Shown: positions 30,053 to 40,075, numbered from the stretch's first letter. The stretch: DNA of 64,000 nucleotides from Vibrio atlanticus (GCF_024347315.1 NZ_AP025460.1:2852001-2916000); one strand, 5' to 3'. Notes: generated from the sequence alone by a model not told the origin. Numbers and translations are program-made.

Positions 30053-31183
30053 TTAACCTACGAGAGCTAATAGGATACCCGCTGCAACGGCACTACCAAG
30101 TACACCCGCTACGTTCGGACCCATCGCATGCATCAACAGGAAGTTCTGAGGATTTGCCTCAAGTCCAACCTTATTCACAACACGAGCCGCCATCGGAACC
30201 GCTGATACACCAGCTGCGCCAATCAGTGGGTTAATGTCTTCTTTCGAGAAGCGGTTCAGCAGCTTCGCCATCAATACACCACCAGCCGTACCAATACTAA
30301 ACGCCACCGCACCTAAACCTAAAATACCCAGAGTCTCTAAATTCAAGAAAGTATCTGCTTGAAGCTTAGAGCCAACACCTAGGCCAAGGAAAATAGTCAC
30401 AACGTTAATCAGTTCGTTTTGGGCTGTTTTTGAAAGACGATCAACCACACCCGCTTCACGCATTAAGTTACCCAAACAGAACATACCTACTAGAGGGGTT
30501 GCTGAAGGTAGGAACAAAATCGTCATCAGCAGTACAGCTAGCGGGAAAAGGATCTTCTCAGCTTTGCTTACATGACGAAGTTGAGCCATCTTAATTTGGC
30601 GTTCTTCAGGAGACGTTAACGCTTTCATGATTGGTGGCTGAATAATAGGAACTAAAGCCATGTAGCTATACGCCGCTACCGCAATCGCACCTAATAGATC
30701 AGGAGATAGCTTGCTCGCCAAAAAGATCGCGGTTGGGCCATCGGCACCACCAATGATCGCAATTGACGAAGCATCTGCCATTGAGAACTCCATTCCTGGT
30801 ACATAGTTCAGCAAGATCGCGCCAAATAGCGTTGCGAATATACCAAACTGAGCAGCAGCCCCGAGCCACAGTGTTTTAGGGTTAGCAATCAACGCACCAA
30901 AGTCCGTCATCGCTCCAACACCCATAAAGATCAGCAGTGGGAAAATGCCAGTTTCAATACCAATGTAGTAAACGTAGTAAAGTAAACCGCCGGGATCCGT
31001 GAATCCAGCATTTGGAATATTGGCTAATACGGCACCAAAACCAATAGGTAACAGCAGTAAAGGTTCAAACCCTTTGCGAATCGCCAAAAACAACAGTGAG
31101 CAACCAACCAACATCATACAGATCTGGCCGAACTCAAAGTTAGCAATCCCTGTTTCAGACCATAAGGTCATCAATCCTTCCAT
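30053..31183 (-). CDS. oadB: Sodium-pumping oxaloacetate decarboxylase, beta subunit
   Basis: 376 residues and very hydrophobic. It decarboxylates carboxybiotin on OadA and couples this to sodium export across the inner membrane. The sequence [20 protein letters not shown] contains the Asp that binds sodium in this family (D203 of Klebsiella OadB). [15 protein letters not shown] and [17 protein letters not shown] mark the conserved C-terminal part. It is the last gene of oadG-oadA-oadB, nine bases after oadA. The operon resembles the isoform located next to tRNA and csrA genes in other Vibrio (family knowledge). Confidence 0.97.
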   Translation of the reverse strand: MEGLMTLWSETGIANFEFGQICMMLVGCSLLFLAIRKGFEPLLLLPIGFGAVLANIPNAGFTDPGGLLYYVYYIGIETGIFPLLIFMGVGAMTDFGALIANPKTLWLGAAAQFGIFATLFGAILLNYVPGMEFSMADASSIAIIGGADGPTAIFLASKLSPDLLGAIAVAAYSYMALVPIIQPPIMKALTSPEERQIKMAQLRHVSKAEKILFPLAVLLMTILFLPSATPLVGMFCLGNLMREAGVVDRLSKTAQNELINVVTIFLGLGVGSKLQADTFLNLETLGILGLGAVAFSIGTAGGVLMAKLLNRFSKEDINPLIGAAGVSAVPMAARVVNKVGLEANPQNFLLMHAMGPNVAGVLGSAVAAGILLALVG

Positions 31184-31192
31184 GGTACTCCC

Positions 31193-32983
31193 TTACGCTA
31201 AGCTTAGTAGTGGAGCGCCTACAGTAACTGCATCGCCTTCTTTAACATTCAATTCTTGAACGATACCACTGCGAGCAGCTCGTACTTCCGTTTCCATTTT
31301 CATCGCTTCTAGGATCAGCAGAACATCACCTTCGGCAACCTCTGCCCCCGCCTGAACGATGACTTTAAAGATGTTGCCTGCTAATGGAGCTGGAACTGCT
31401 TCTGCATCAGAAGCCGCAGCAGGTGCTGCTTGAGCCGCTTGTGCAGGTTTTGCTGATGGAGATACCGATGTCAGTTCACCTTGTGGGCCAACTTCAACAT
31501 CATAAACTTGACCATCAACCTTCACGCTGTAGCTCTCAATGCCGCTTGCAGCAGGTTGTGGTGCAGCCGTAACAGGAGTTGCAGCTTCAGCCGTTGGTAC
31601 AGGTTCAAACGCTTCAGGGTTGTGACGGTTTTTAAGGAACTTAAGACCCACTTGTGGGAATAGTGCGTACGTCAGTACATCATCAACGGTATCTTCAGCG
31701 AGTGAAATACCATCTGATTTCGCTTTTTCTAAAAGGTCAGTCGTTAATGTATCCATTTCAGACTTAAGTAAATCAGCAGGACGACACGTGATTGGCTCAG
31801 CACCATCTAACACTTTCGCTTGCAGTTCAGCATCAACCTCAGCAGGAGCTTGACCGTATTCGCCTTTCAGTAGACCCGCAGTCTCTTTAGTTATGCTCTT
31901 GTAGCGCTCACCCGTTAGAACGTTGATAACCGCTTGAGTACCGACAATCTGAGAAGTAGGTGTTACCAAAGGAATGTAACCCAATTCTTTACGTACGCGT
32001 GGGATCTCTTCGAGCACTTCGTCCATACGGTCGGCTGCGCCTTGCTCTTTAAGCTGGCCTTCCATGTTGGTTAACATGCCGCCAGGAACTTGAGCGATCA
32101 AGATTCGAGAATCGACACCTTTTAGCTGGCCTTCCCATTTCGCATACTTTTTACGTACATCACGGAAGTAAGCCGCGATTGGTTCGATTTGGTCTAGTTT
32201 GAGATTCGTGTCGCGCTCTGTGCCTTCTAGCATAGCAACAACCGTTTCGGTTGGTGTATGGCCGTAAGTACAGCTCATAGAAGAGATTGCGGTGTCTAGA
32301 ATATCAATACCCGCTTCAACAGCTTTAACGGCTGTAGCGGTTGATAGACCCGTTGTCGCGTGGCTATGCAGCGCTAGAGGCACATCACAAGACGCTTTGA
32401 TGCGAGTGATTAGCTCTTCCGCTTCATAAGGCTTTAATAAACCTGACATATCTTTGATGCATAGTGAATGACAACCTAGATCCTCTAGGCGCTTAGCCAA
32501 ATCAACCCACGTATCTGAGTTGTGAACCGGACTGGTTGTGTAAGACAACGTACCTTGAGCGTGGCCGCCAACATCAATCGTTGCTTTCACTGCGGTTTCA
32601 AAGTTACGTACGTCATTCATCGCATCAAAAATACGGAATACGTCCATGCCGTTACTATGGGCACGTTCAACAAACTTTTCTACTACATCATCCGCGTAGT
32701 GACGGTAACCCAATAAATTTTGACCACGCAGTAGCATCTGCATTGGTGTGTTGGGCATCGCTTTTTTCAGCTCTCGTAAACGTTCCCACGGATCTTCTCC
32801 AAGAAAACGGATGCACGAATCAAACGTTGCGCCGCCCCAAGTCTCAAGTGACCAGTAACCGACTTTATCCAGTTCTGCCGCAATTGGCAGCATATCTTCG
32901 ATACGCATACGAGTAGCAAATAGTGACTGGTGCGCGTCACGAAGTACCACATCTGTGATAGCTAGTGGTTTAGACATGCTCAT
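31193..32983 (-). CDS. oadA: Oxaloacetate decarboxylase, alpha (biotin) subunit
   Basis: 596 residues. The N-terminal carboxyltransferase domain (about 1-450) moves CO2 from oxaloacetate to biotin and shows [15 protein letters not shown] and a metal-binding [16 protein letters not shown] domain follows, then an Ala/Pro-rich linker, and a C-terminal biotinyl domain with [11 protein letters not shown], whose first Lys is biotinylated. An internal ATG at codon 3 is an alternative start with better Shine-Dalgarno spacing. It is the middle gene of oadGAB. Confidence 0.97.
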   Translation of the reverse strand: MSMSKPLAITDVVLRDAHQSLFATRMRIEDMLPIAAELDKVGYWSLETWGGATFDSCIRFLGEDPWERLRELKKAMPNTPMQMLLRGQNLLGYRHYADDVVEKFVERAHSNGMDVFRIFDAMNDVRNFETAVKATIDVGGHAQGTLSYTTSPVHNSDTWVDLAKRLEDLGCHSLCIKDMSGLLKPYEAEELITRIKASCDVPLALHSHATTGLSTATAVKAVEAGIDILDTAISSMSCTYGHTPTETVVAMLEGTERDTNLKLDQIEPIAAYFRDVRKKYAKWEGQLKGVDSRILIAQVPGGMLTNMEGQLKEQGAADRMDEVLEEIPRVRKELGYIPLVTPTSQIVGTQAVINVLTGERYKSITKETAGLLKGEYGQAPAEVDAELQAKVLDGAEPITCRPADLLKSEMDTLTTDLLEKAKSDGISLAEDTVDDVLTYALFPQVGLKFLKNRHNPEAFEPVPTAEAATPVTAAPQPAASGIESYSVKVDGQVYDVEVGPQGELTSVSPSAKPAQAAQAAPAAASDAEAVPAPLAGNIFKVIVQAGAEVAEGDVLLILEAMKMETEVRAARSGIVQELNVKEGDAVTVGAPLLSLA

Positions 32984-33008
32984 AAACTCCTTTTTAATCC
33001 TTTAAATG

Positions 33009-33266
33009 CTACTTAGCAGTAGACGCACGGTATTGATGAACCGCGGCCGAAATTGCTGCCACTACCTGTGGACTAACAGCTGAAGGGTTTGATTGTGATT
33101 TTTGAATTTTTTTAGGTGCTGCGATCGGCTCCGGTACTTCTTCTGGTACCAGTTTTGACATCAACCGAACGAGGTAAACTAGAATAGTTAAGAAAATAAA
33201 GACAACGGACATCCCCGTTATCATTAGAGTCGCCGCATCTCCTAGCAGGCTTCCAATATTAGTCAT
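33009..33266 (-). CDS. oadG: Oxaloacetate decarboxylase, gamma subunit
   Basis: 85 residues from the ATG at 33266, preceded by AGGAAG; an in-frame start further upstream is not supported. One N-terminal membrane helix (ATLMITGMSVVFIFLTILVYL) is followed by a Pro-rich, basic tail that binds OadA, as expected for a subunit that anchors the complex and stimulates it with zinc. The tail here lacks the clear His cluster of some family members. It is first in the operon. Confidence 0.92.
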   Translation of the reverse strand: MTNIGSLLGDAATLMITGMSVVFIFLTILVYLVRLMSKLVPEEVPEPIAAPKKIQKSQSNPSAVSPQVVAAISAAVHQYRASTAK

Positions 33267-33285
33267 GTTGCTTCCTTTCTTCGTC

Positions 33286-33306
33286 ATCCTGACATACGTA
33301 CAGGAT
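33286..33306. other. Inverted repeat in the oadG leader
   Basis: ATCCTG at 33286-33291 and CAGGAT at 33301-33306 with nine bases between, themselves partly palindromic (ACATACGT). It falls in the predicted 5' untranslated region, between the promoter and the ribosome-binding site. It could be an RNA hairpin or an operator. Confidence 0.4.
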
Positions 33307-33334
33307 TTCAGCGAATAGTGATCCCGACCCATGG

Positions 33335-33362
33335 ATTATCTCGATTGGTAAAAGTTTGTCAA
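33335..33362 (-). promoter_or_regulatory. Predicted sigma-70 promoter of oadGAB
   Basis: On the minus strand TTGACA (33357-33362) and GATAAT (33335-33340) are separated by 16 bp, a close match to consensus. Transcription would start near 33328, about 60 bases before the oadG ATG. The remainder of the 33267-33641 gap shows only the tRNA-array terminator and A/T-rich sequence. Confidence 0.6.
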
Positions 33363-33602
33363 TTTTGTTTAAGGTTCTGTTACGGATAACGCACACATAA
33401 GGTTAATTATTCGCCTATCAGATCACATAAATCTGTCAAATGAGTCATTTTTAGATATTTAAACTGTGACTTAAATGGGGCTTTTCTGAGAATTGATATG
33501 AGAAAGGTAGAATAACAAAGAAGCAATCAAGAATTACTTTAAATACAACAAGTTAAAAACACCTTAAATTTAACATTGTTGCAACAAATTTATAGCAGAC
33601 AT

Positions 33603-33630
33603 AAAAAAAGCCTCGTAAAAACGAGGCTTT
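33603..33630 (-). terminator. Terminator of the tRNA array
   Basis: Ten-base-pair stem AAAGCCTCGT / ACGAGGCTTT with a 4-base loop; the A run at 33603-33609 reads as T on the minus strand. It lies 12 bases past the last tRNA-Arg gene. Confidence 0.93.
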
Positions 33631-33641
33631 CTCTAATAATG

Positions 33642-33718
33642 TGGTGCGCCCTGGAGGATTCGAACCTCCGACCGCCTGGTTCGTAGCCAGGTACTCTATC
33701 CAGCTGAGCTAAGGGCGC
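33642..33718 (-). tRNA. tRNA-Arg(ACG), copy 1 from the left
   Basis: 77 nt including an encoded CCA. The anticodon loop reads CTACGAA on the minus strand, giving anticodon ACG (A34 becomes inosine by TadA). It reads CGU, CGC and CGA codons. The sequence is identical to the other seven copies and homologous to E. coli argV/Q/Y/Z. Last gene to be transcribed. Confidence 0.98.
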
Positions 33719-33806
33719 AACGGTTTTGATATTGAGCTGTTAGTTAAGGCAATAAAGCAGTTAAAACTAAACATTCAACATCAGGATTAATGAAAACCCT
33801 AAATAG

Positions 33807-33883
33807 TGGTGCGCCCTGGAGGATTCGAACCTCCGACCGCCTGGTTCGTAGCCAGGTACTCTATCCAGCTGAGCTAAGGGCGC
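33807..33883 (-). tRNA. tRNA-Arg(ACG), copy 2
   Basis: 77 nt with encoded CCA, anticodon ACG, identical to its neighbours. It begins 165 bp from copy 1, the longer of the two spacer types. Confidence 0.98.
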
Positions 33884-33954
33884 AACGGTTTCGATATTAA
33901 GCATAAAGTTAAAACTAAACGTTCAACATCAGGATTAGTAAAAACCCTAAATAG

Positions 33955-34031
33955 TGGTGCGCCCTGGAGGATTCGAACCTCCGACCGCCTGGTTCGTAGC
34001 CAGGTACTCTATCCAGCTGAGCTAAGGGCGC
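33955..34031 (-). tRNA. tRNA-Arg(ACG), copy 3
   Basis: 77 nt with encoded CCA, anticodon ACG. It belongs to the 148-bp tandem unit series. Confidence 0.98.
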
Positions 34032-34102
34032 AACGGTTTCGATATTAAGCATAAAGTTAAAACTAAACGTTCAACATCAGGATTAGTAAAAACCCTAAAT
34101 AG

Positions 34103-34179
34103 TGGTGCGCCCTGGAGGATTCGAACCTCCGACCGCCTGGTTCGTAGCCAGGTACTCTATCCAGCTGAGCTAAGGGCGC
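34103..34179 (-). tRNA. tRNA-Arg(ACG), copy 4
   Basis: 77 nt with encoded CCA, anticodon ACG, in the 148-bp tandem series. Confidence 0.98.
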
Positions 34180-34250
34180 AACGGTTTTGATATTGAGCAT
34201 GAAGTTAAAACTAAACATTCAACATCAGGATTAATGAAAACCCTAAATAG

Positions 34251-34327
34251 TGGTGCGCCCTGGAGGATTCGAACCTCCGACCGCCTGGTTCGTAGCCAGG
34301 TACTCTATCCAGCTGAGCTAAGGGCGC
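34251..34327 (-). tRNA. tRNA-Arg(ACG), copy 5
   Basis: 77 nt with encoded CCA, anticodon ACG, in the 148-bp tandem series. Confidence 0.98.
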
Positions 34328-34398
34328 AACGGTTTCGATATTAAGCATAAAGTTAAAACTAAACGTTCAACATCAGGATTAGTAAAAACCCTAAATAG

Positions 34399-34475
34399 TG
34401 GTGCGCCCTGGAGGATTCGAACCTCCGACCGCCTGGTTCGTAGCCAGGTACTCTATCCAGCTGAGCTAAGGGCGC
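34399..34475 (-). tRNA. tRNA-Arg(ACG), copy 6
   Basis: 77 nt with encoded CCA, anticodon ACG. It is followed to the right by the longer 165-bp spacing. Confidence 0.98.
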
Positions 34476-34563
34476 AACGGTTTCGATATTGAGCTGTTAG
34501 TTAAGGCAATAAAGCAGTTAAAACTAAAAATTCAACATCAGGATTAATGAAAACCCTAAATAG

Positions 34564-34640
34564 TGGTGCGCCCTGGAGGATTCGAACCTCCGACCGCCTG
34601 GTTCGTAGCCAGGTACTCTATCCAGCTGAGCTAAGGGCGC
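34564..34640 (-). tRNA. tRNA-Arg(ACG), copy 7
   Basis: 77 nt with encoded CCA, anticodon ACG. It is the first of the uninterrupted run of seven to be transcribed. A palindrome and a terminator-like hairpin separate it from tRNA-Ser. Confidence 0.98.
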
Positions 34641-34663
34641 ACGGTATCTTCAAGAGAAGAAGT

Positions 34664-34679
34664 TGTGAAATATATCACA
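34664..34679. promoter_or_regulatory. CRP-like palindrome upstream of the tRNA-Arg run
   Basis: TGTGAAATATATCACA fits the CRP core TGTGA-N6-TCACA exactly. It lies between tRNA-Ser(34725) and tRNA-Arg copy 7. The A/T-rich centre is unlike most CRP sites, so it could instead be an RNA hairpin in the precursor. Confidence 0.35.
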
Positions 34680-34696
34680 TTCTGTTTCTACGAAAC

Positions 34697-34716
34697 AAAA
34701 AAAAGGCCATAGGCCT
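34697..34716 (-). terminator. Terminator-like hairpin inside the tRNA array
   Basis: Five-base-pair stem AGGCC / GGCCT with a 3-base loop, followed on the minus strand by eight T. It lies just after tRNA-Ser. It would partly or wholly stop transcription before the run of seven tRNA-Arg genes. Confidence 0.5.
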
Positions 34717-34724
34717 GTAATGAA

Positions 34725-34817
34725 TGGCGGTGAGGGAGGGATTCGAACCCTCGATGCGGCTACAAACCACATACTCCCTTAGCAGGGGAGCGCCTTCGGC
34801 CACTCGGCCACCTCACC
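34725..34817 (-). tRNA. tRNA-Ser(GCT), first copy
   Basis: 93 nt including CCA, with the long variable arm of class II tRNAs. The anticodon loop reads CTGCTAA on the minus strand, anticodon GCT, for AGU and AGC codons. It differs from the other copy by one base in the D loop (A versus T on the plus strand at GGCC-A-CTCGG). Confidence 0.97.
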
Positions 34818-34861
34818 TTATTCATTATTCTCGAAACACTTACAAGTAAGAGTAAAGAGAA

Positions 34862-34938
34862 TGGTGCGCCCTGGAGGATTCGAACCTCCGACCGCCTGGT
34901 TCGTAGCCAGGTACTCTATCCAGCTGAGCTAAGGGCGC
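34862..34938 (-). tRNA. tRNA-Arg(ACG), copy 8
   Basis: 77 nt with encoded CCA and anticodon ACG, identical to the others but flanked by the two tRNA-Ser genes. Confidence 0.98.
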
Positions 34939-34984
34939 ACATTGTTACTTCTGTGTTTGCTTGCAAATTCAAACGTGCAAGAAA

Positions 34985-35077
34985 TGGCGGTGAGGGAGGG
35001 ATTCGAACCCTCGATGCGGCTACAAACCACATACTCCCTTAGCAGGGGAGCGCCTTCGGCCTCTCGGCCACCTCACC
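34985..35077 (-). tRNA. serV: tRNA-Ser(GCT), second copy
   Basis: 93 nt including CCA, anticodon GCT. It is the promoter-proximal gene of the array. Its position downstream of csrA matches E. coli csrA-serV-argVYZQ. Confidence 0.97.
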
Positions 35078-35092
35078 GTCTTGCGGAGGCAC

Positions 35093-35120
35093 ATATTACG
35101 TTTTACCGAAAATATGTCAA
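35093..35120 (-). promoter_or_regulatory. Promoter of the tRNA array
   Basis: On the minus strand TTGACA (35115-35120) and TAATAT (35093-35098) are spaced by 16 bp, followed by a G/C-rich discriminator (GTGCCTCCGC) just before tRNA-Ser. This is the usual form of stringently controlled stable-RNA promoters. The rest of 35121-35506 is A/T-rich and holds nothing I can name. Confidence 0.8.
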
Positions 35121-35506
35121 ACACTTTATTGAAAAAAATTGGACAAAAACACTCAACCGTTTGCTATTTAATCAAAGCGCTTGCAAATTGAACTTATAAG
35201 CTTCAAATCGCGCTTTTTCCCTTAAAAATTAAGGTGAAAGATTGGTAATAATAAACAGCCGAAAACAATTATCTAATTTATCCAGCAGCAAGTGCTACCG
35301 CTGTTTGCACAATACTACGGGATGCGTATTTGCGCCATAGGGGAAGCTAACAAATCTTGAGTTTGCGCAGACAAAATACCGTGTAATAGCGATGATCGAT
35401 CCTATTTGTATTTCATAACGTCATAAAGCTCTCACTTCACCGCGTTAAGACTAACCCGTTACCACCCCATCGATGTTCAAATGCGTATTTCCATTCCCCC
35501 AAGATC

Positions 35507-35535
35507 AAAAAAGGCTAGCAACAGTGCTAGCCTCT
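35507..35535 (-). terminator. Terminator of csrA
   Basis: Perfect 8-bp stem GGCTAGCA / TGCTAGCC with a 4-base loop. The A run at 35507-35512 reads as T on the minus strand. It lies 17 bases after the csrA stop codon. Confidence 0.9.
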
Positions 35536-35551
35536 TCTCTACGCAAAAGTA

Positions 35552-35749
35552 TTAGTAGTTGCCAGGTGCAACGTTACCATTACCTTTTTCAGCTTGAATG
35601 CGCATGTAGATCTCTTCACGGTGAACAGATACTTCTTTAGGTGCGTTAACACCAATACGTACTTGGTTACCTTTAACGCCTAGTACAGTAACTGTTACTT
35701 CGTCACCAATCATCAGTGTTTCGCCAACGCGGCGAGTCAAAATTAGCAT
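35552..35749 (-). CDS. csrA: Carbon storage regulator CsrA
   Basis: 65 residues. [20 protein letters not shown] is diagnostic, and the RNA-contacting Leu4 and the later Arg ([10 protein letters not shown]) are conserved. It is a dimeric RNA-binding protein that represses or stabilises mRNAs with GGA motifs and is titrated by Csr small RNAs. The Asn-rich tail varies between species. It lies between lysC (92 bp) and the tRNA array, as in other gammaproteobacteria. Confidence 0.98.
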   Translation of the reverse strand: MLILTRRVGETLMIGDEVTVTVLGVKGNQVRIGVNAPKEVSVHREEIYMRIQAEKGNGNVAPGNY

Positions 35750-35841
35750 TCTTTGCTCCTTGAGTAATCTCTAAATTTATCTAGCTACGCGAGCATTATC
35801 CAACAAAAGTTATATTTTCGTAAACTATCGATTGAGTTTAT

Positions 35842-37023
35842 TTAACCAAAATGCACTTCTTTTTTAGGATAACCCTGTGTTTCACGCGCTACGATGTATG
35901 CATTGTGTAATATGTTAGCAGCCATATCGACTTGCGTTGGTGATATCACCAAAGTTAAAGACTGCTGCTGCAATAAGTGATGCTGTACATCAATTTCGCC
36001 TTCAGACAACAATCCATGTGAACTGACCACAATTTCTTGTGTTCGGCTTCCTACCACAGTTAACAAACTAACCTGTTCACTATTACGGATTTTCTCGTCA
36101 AAAACTAGTTTTAATTTAACACTTATGTCCGGTTTGATAATGAGTGCTGCCCGTTCTGTTTCCTCGATCACACTACAGACTTCAATCCCTAATAAATGGC
36201 AATGCGACATGAGGGACGGTAAATCTTGATTCAAACACTCGACGCGAACCATATCTCTTTGAATGGCTATCCCGGCAATATCATTCAAACAGTCATTACC
36301 CGCGATAAGTGTTCCCTCGCCTTCTTCAAAGCTCGAAAGCACTCTCAATGGTACATTGTGTCGCCACGCATGTTGAACACATGGAAGGTGTAAAACCTTA
36401 GCGCCTCTACGAGCCATTTCTTCCATAGAGGGAAAGTCTAAGGTATCTAATTTCTTAGATTGCTTAACCACTCTAGGGTCGCAGGAATATACACCATCAA
36501 CATCGGTATATATCTGACACTCTTTCGCTTGAAGGGCGCCTGCCAACGCAACGGCCGTGGTGTCTGAACCACCTCGCCCTAAGGTTGTGATATCACCTTT
36601 TGCATTAACGCCTTGAAAACCTGCAACAATGACAATCTGGTCATCATCTAACAGCGCTTTAATAGGAGCGGTATCAATACGCTCAATCGTCGCATTATTA
36701 TGATTAGAATCGGTGTGTATTTTGGCTTGATAGCCAGTCATCGATGTCGCTTCATAACCCAACTTGTGCAACGTCATCGCCAACAAAGCCATGGAAACTT
36801 GTTCTCCAGCCGTTAACAGTACATCCAACTCTCTAGCGTTTGGTACGCTATCAACTTGTGAAGCTAAGTTAACTAACCGATTTGTTTCACCTGACATAGC
36901 AGAAACGACAACCAGGATCTGGTTCCCTTCATTTTTCGCTTCAATGATTTTTTCTGCTACATGATGGATTCGTTCAATTGAACCCACCGACGTTCCACCA
37001 AATTTCTGCACGATAAGAGGCAT
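35842..37023 (-). CDS. lysC: Aspartate kinase
   Basis: 393 residues from the ATG at 37023 (MPLIVQKFGGTSVG), with AGGAAG seven bases before it; a GTG two codons upstream is less likely. It phosphorylates aspartate at the entry of the lysine, threonine and methionine pathways. The kinase domain (1-245) shows KFGGTSV and GRGGSDTTAVALA. Two ACT domains (about 260-390) provide allosteric control. The length is that of the monofunctional form. It lies between alaS and csrA, the usual Vibrio order. No lysine riboswitch was recognised upstream. Confidence 0.93.
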   Translation of the reverse strand: MPLIVQKFGGTSVGSIERIHHVAEKIIEAKNEGNQILVVVSAMSGETNRLVNLASQVDSVPNARELDVLLTAGEQVSMALLAMTLHKLGYEATSMTGYQAKIHTDSNHNNATIERIDTAPIKALLDDDQIVIVAGFQGVNAKGDITTLGRGGSDTTAVALAGALQAKECQIYTDVDGVYSCDPRVVKQSKKLDTLDFPSMEEMARRGAKVLHLPCVQHAWRHNVPLRVLSSFEEGEGTLIAGNDCLNDIAGIAIQRDMVRVECLNQDLPSLMSHCHLLGIEVCSVIEETERAALIIKPDISVKLKLVFDEKIRNSEQVSLLTVVGSRTQEIVVSSHGLLSEGEIDVQHHLLQQQSLTLVISPTQVDMAANILHNAYIVARETQGYPKKEVHFG

Positions 37024-37190
37024 TTTCACCCTTCCTCACCTTCCCAAGACCAATGTCTATATATGACAAAAAAACACATACTCCGCGTCATGGCGAAGCA
37101 ATAAAAAATTAACCAAGGAGTCTAACGTTACCATTAGCCTTCTTGGTTAATCTCAATCAAACCTTTTTCAAAGGTTCTTCCAATGGGCAA

Positions 37191-37226
37191 AATAAAAGAT
37201 GCCCAATCAGTTGATTGGGCATCTTT
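37191..37226 (-). terminator. Terminator of alaS
   Basis: Perfect 15-bp stem AAAGATGCCCAATCA / TGATTGGGCATCTTT with a 2-base nominal loop, followed on the minus strand by TTTTATTTT. It lies 18 bases after the alaS stop codon. Confidence 0.92.
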
Positions 37227-37243
37227 GTATCAATTACTTAAGC

Positions 37244-39826
37244 TTAAAGACGCTCTTCAAGCCAAATACGTACTGATTTAAGCGCTTCAGGTAGTGCTTC
37301 AACGTCAGTACCACCCGCTTGAGCCATATCTGGACGACCGCCGCCTTTACCGCCAACTTGCTCAGCAACCATCTTAACGAGGTCACCCGCTTTAACTTTG
37401 CCGATAAGGTCTTTGGTTACGCCAGCAATTAAGCCAACTTTACCGTCTGCTACGTTCGCAATCAGGATGATGCCGCTACCCACTTGGTTTTTAGCATTAT
37501 CAACCATAGTACGTAGGTTCTTGTTGTCTGCGCCTTCAATGGCAGCAACCAGTACCTTAGTACCAGAGATCTCTTCTACTTTACCCATGATGTTTGCACC
37601 TTCAGCTGCAGCCATCTTTTCTTTAAGTAGTTGGATTTCTTTCTCTAGCGATTTCGCTTTCTTAGCTGATTCAGCAAGCTTCTCTTCGTAAGCGTTAGCC
37701 TGAGCTTCTACTGCATCTAGAGCTGCTTCACCCGTTACCGCTTCAATACGACGAATACCAGCAGCGATACCACCTTCTGAAATGATCTTGAATAGACCGA
37801 TATCACCCGTGTTGCTTGCGTGGATACCACCACAAAGCTCAGTAGAGAAATCGCCCATAGACAGAACGCGAACTTCATCATCGTACTTCTCGCCAAACAG
37901 TGCCATAGCACCTTTTTCTTTCGCTGACTCGATGTCCATGATGTTAGTTTCAATCACATGGTTCTTACGAACTTGTGCGTTAACTAGACGCTCTACTTCT
38001 TTAATCTGTGCTGGTGTTACCGCTTCAAGGTTAGAGAAGTCAAAACGTAGGTTATCTGGCTTAACTAAAGAACCTTTCTGAGCAACGTGCTCACCTAGCA
38101 CTTCGCGCAATGCAGAGTGAAGTAAGTGAGTTGCAGAGTGGTTTAGTGAGATAGCAGCACGACGCTCAGCATCAACGCGCGCTTCTACTTTATCACCTTG
38201 AGCAAATACGCCTTCAACGAGCTCACCGTGGTGTGCAAATGCATTACCTAGCTTCTGAGTATCTTGTACTTTGAATAGACCCGACGCAGTGCTTAGCGTA
38301 CCCGCGTCACCACATTGACCACCTGACTCAGCGTAGAATGGTGTCTCTTCAAGGATGATGATTGCTTTGTCGCCAGCCGATAGTGAAGATACTTCTTCGC
38401 CGTCAACGAATAACGCAGAAATTTCACCCGCACCTTCAGTACCTGTGTAACCACAGAACTCAGTGTTAGTGTCTACTTTGATCGTTGCGTTGTAATCAGT
38501 ACCGAACTGACCCGCTTCACGTGCACGCTTACGCTGTGCTTCCATCGCCTTCTCAAAGCCTTCTTCATCGATAGTAAAGTCGCGTTCGCGAGCTACATCG
38601 TTAGTAAGGTCAGCTGGGAAGCCGTATGTGTCGTAAAGTTTAAATACTGTTTCACCGTCAAGCTCTTTGCCTTCAAGTGCGTCTAATGCGTCGTTAAGGA
38701 TAACCATGCCGCGCTCTAGCGTGCGACCAAAGTTCTCTTCTTCTATGCGAAGTACTTTTTCAACAAGCTCTTGCTGTTTCTTAAGCTCTTCAGCTGCAGA
38801 ACCCATCACTTCAGCCAGTACACCCACAAGTTTGTGGAAGAACACGCCTTGTGCACCAATCTTGTTACCGTGACGCACTGCACGACGAATAATACGACGT
38901 AGAACGTAGCCACGACCTTCGTTTGAAGGCATTACGCCATCAGCGATTAGGAATGAACAAGAACGGATGTGGTCAGCGATAACGCGCAGCGATTGGTTCG
39001 ATAGGTCGTCGTGACCGACTACTTCTGCTGTCGCTTTGATTAGCTTTTGGAATACATCAATTTCGTAGTTAGAGTGAACACCCTGCATGATTGCAGAGAT
39101 ACGCTCAATACCCATACCAGTATCTACAGCTGGCTTAGGTAGCGGTTCCATAGTGCCGTCAGCGTGACGGTTGAACTGCATGAATACGTTGTTCCAAATC
39201 TCGATGAAACGGTCACCATCTTCTTCAGGTGTACCAGGGCGGCCGCCCCAAATGTGCTCACCGTGATCGTAGAAGATTTCAGTACATGGACCACAAGGAC
39301 CTGTGTCACCCATTGTCCAGAAGTTATCAGATTCAAACTTCTTGCCACCTTCTTTGTCGCCGATGCGAACAATCTTGTCAGCTGGGATGCCCACTTTCTT
39401 GTTCCAGATTTCGAATGCTTCGTCATCTGTCTCGTAAACCGTTACTAACAGGCGATCTTTTGGCAGACCGAGTGTTTCAGTCAGGAATTCCCAAGCAAAG
39501 CCAATCGCTTCTTCTTTGAAGTAGTCGCCAAAGCTGAAGTTGCCTAACATTTCGAAGAACGTGTGGTGACGAGCCGTGAAACCTACGTTTTCAAGGTCAT
39601 TGTGTTTACCACCCGCACGTACACAACGCTGAGCCGTAGTTGCTCGAGTGTAGGCACGTTTTTCGGCGCCTAAGAAGCAATCTTTGAATTGGTTCATGCC
39701 TGCATTAGTAAATAGCAGGGTTGGATCGTTATGTGGAACTAACGATGAACTGTCTACGATTTGGTGTTCTTTGCTCTCAAAGAACTTAAGGAACGCGTTG
39801 CGAACCTCATCAGTGCTCATGTACAT
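37244..39826 (-). CDS. alaS: Alanyl-tRNA synthetase
   Basis: 860 residues. The class II catalytic domain begins with [18 protein letters not shown] and contains [17 protein letters not shown]. The tRNA-recognition domain is followed by the editing domain with zinc-binding [12 protein letters not shown] and the later CGGIH. The C-terminal DHHA1 domain ends with [17 protein letters not shown]. The ATG at 39826 has AGGAAG six bases before it, and another ATG two codons on is too far from that site. recX, which I expect between recA and alaS in Vibrio, is not here. Confidence 0.97.
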   Translation of the reverse strand: MYMSTDEVRNAFLKFFESKEHQIVDSSSLVPHNDPTLLFTNAGMNQFKDCFLGAEKRAYTRATTAQRCVRAGGKHNDLENVGFTARHHTFFEMLGNFSFGDYFKEEAIGFAWEFLTETLGLPKDRLLVTVYETDDEAFEIWNKKVGIPADKIVRIGDKEGGKKFESDNFWTMGDTGPCGPCTEIFYDHGEHIWGGRPGTPEEDGDRFIEIWNNVFMQFNRHADGTMEPLPKPAVDTGMGIERISAIMQGVHSNYEIDVFQKLIKATAEVVGHDDLSNQSLRVIADHIRSCSFLIADGVMPSNEGRGYVLRRIIRRAVRHGNKIGAQGVFFHKLVGVLAEVMGSAAEELKKQQELVEKVLRIEEENFGRTLERGMVILNDALDALEGKELDGETVFKLYDTYGFPADLTNDVARERDFTIDEEGFEKAMEAQRKRAREAGQFGTDYNATIKVDTNTEFCGYTGTEGAGEISALFVDGEEVSSLSAGDKAIIILEETPFYAESGGQCGDAGTLSTASGLFKVQDTQKLGNAFAHHGELVEGVFAQGDKVEARVDAERRAAISLNHSATHLLHSALREVLGEHVAQKGSLVKPDNLRFDFSNLEAVTPAQIKEVERLVNAQVRKNHVIETNIMDIESAKEKGAMALFGEKYDDEVRVLSMGDFSTELCGGIHASNTGDIGLFKIISEGGIAAGIRRIEAVTGEAALDAVEAQANAYEEKLAESAKKAKSLEKEIQLLKEKMAAAEGANIMGKVEEISGTKVLVAAIEGADNKNLRTMVDNAKNQVGSGIILIANVADGKVGLIAGVTKDLIGKVKAGDLVKMVAEQVGGKGGGRPDMAQAGGTDVEALPEALKSVRIWLEERL

Positions 39827-39985
39827 GCAGCTCTTCCTGAAAATAGTCGAGTTAGAATTTTGCCGTATTGTAGATCATGGTTAAGGCTTCGACTAGTTTT
39901 CTTGTAGAAAAGACACCCTTGGGCAGGATTTTAGTGGGAATTCGATAAAATGAAGAATATTCCACTAGCTCAGGCGAAGAAAAAC

Positions 39986-40012
39986 AAAAAAAACTCGCAC
40001 ACTATGTGCGAG
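39986..40012 (-). terminator. Terminator of the secreted amylase gene
   Basis: Eight-base-pair stem CTCGCACA / TGTGCGAG with a 3-base loop. The A run at 39986-39993 gives eight T on the minus strand. It marks the left end of the alpha-glucan block. Confidence 0.92.
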
Positions 40013-40075
40013 GTTTATGTTGTTGAGACTCAATCGAAAACCAGTAAAACCGTTATCAATAGCCTGCATTATCTG

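Larger units (their letters stand above)
33642..34640 (-). repeat. Tandem array of seven tRNA-Arg units
   Basis: Seven units of tRNA plus spacer with start-to-start distances of 165, 148, 148, 148, 148 and 165 bp. The spacers are nearly identical, containing ACATCAGGATTA and AAACCCTAAATAGTGG in every copy. The longer spacers carry an extra segment of about 17 bp around GCTGTTAGTTAAGGC. The pattern indicates amplification by unequal crossing-over. Confidence 0.95.

Noticed and set aside
33642..34640. Regular direct repeats that resemble a CRISPR array
   Set aside because: The repeated units are 77-nt tRNA-Arg genes with near-identical spacers; CRISPR spacers would be unique, and no cas genes are present.
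34942..35199. Open frame of 85 codons near the tRNA array
   Set aside because: It runs through a tRNA-Ser gene on the opposite strand and the tRNA promoter.
37024..37243. Possible lysine riboswitch upstream of lysC
   Set aside because: I could not find the conserved core of the lysine riboswitch in this 220-bp gap; it contains mainly the alaS terminator.
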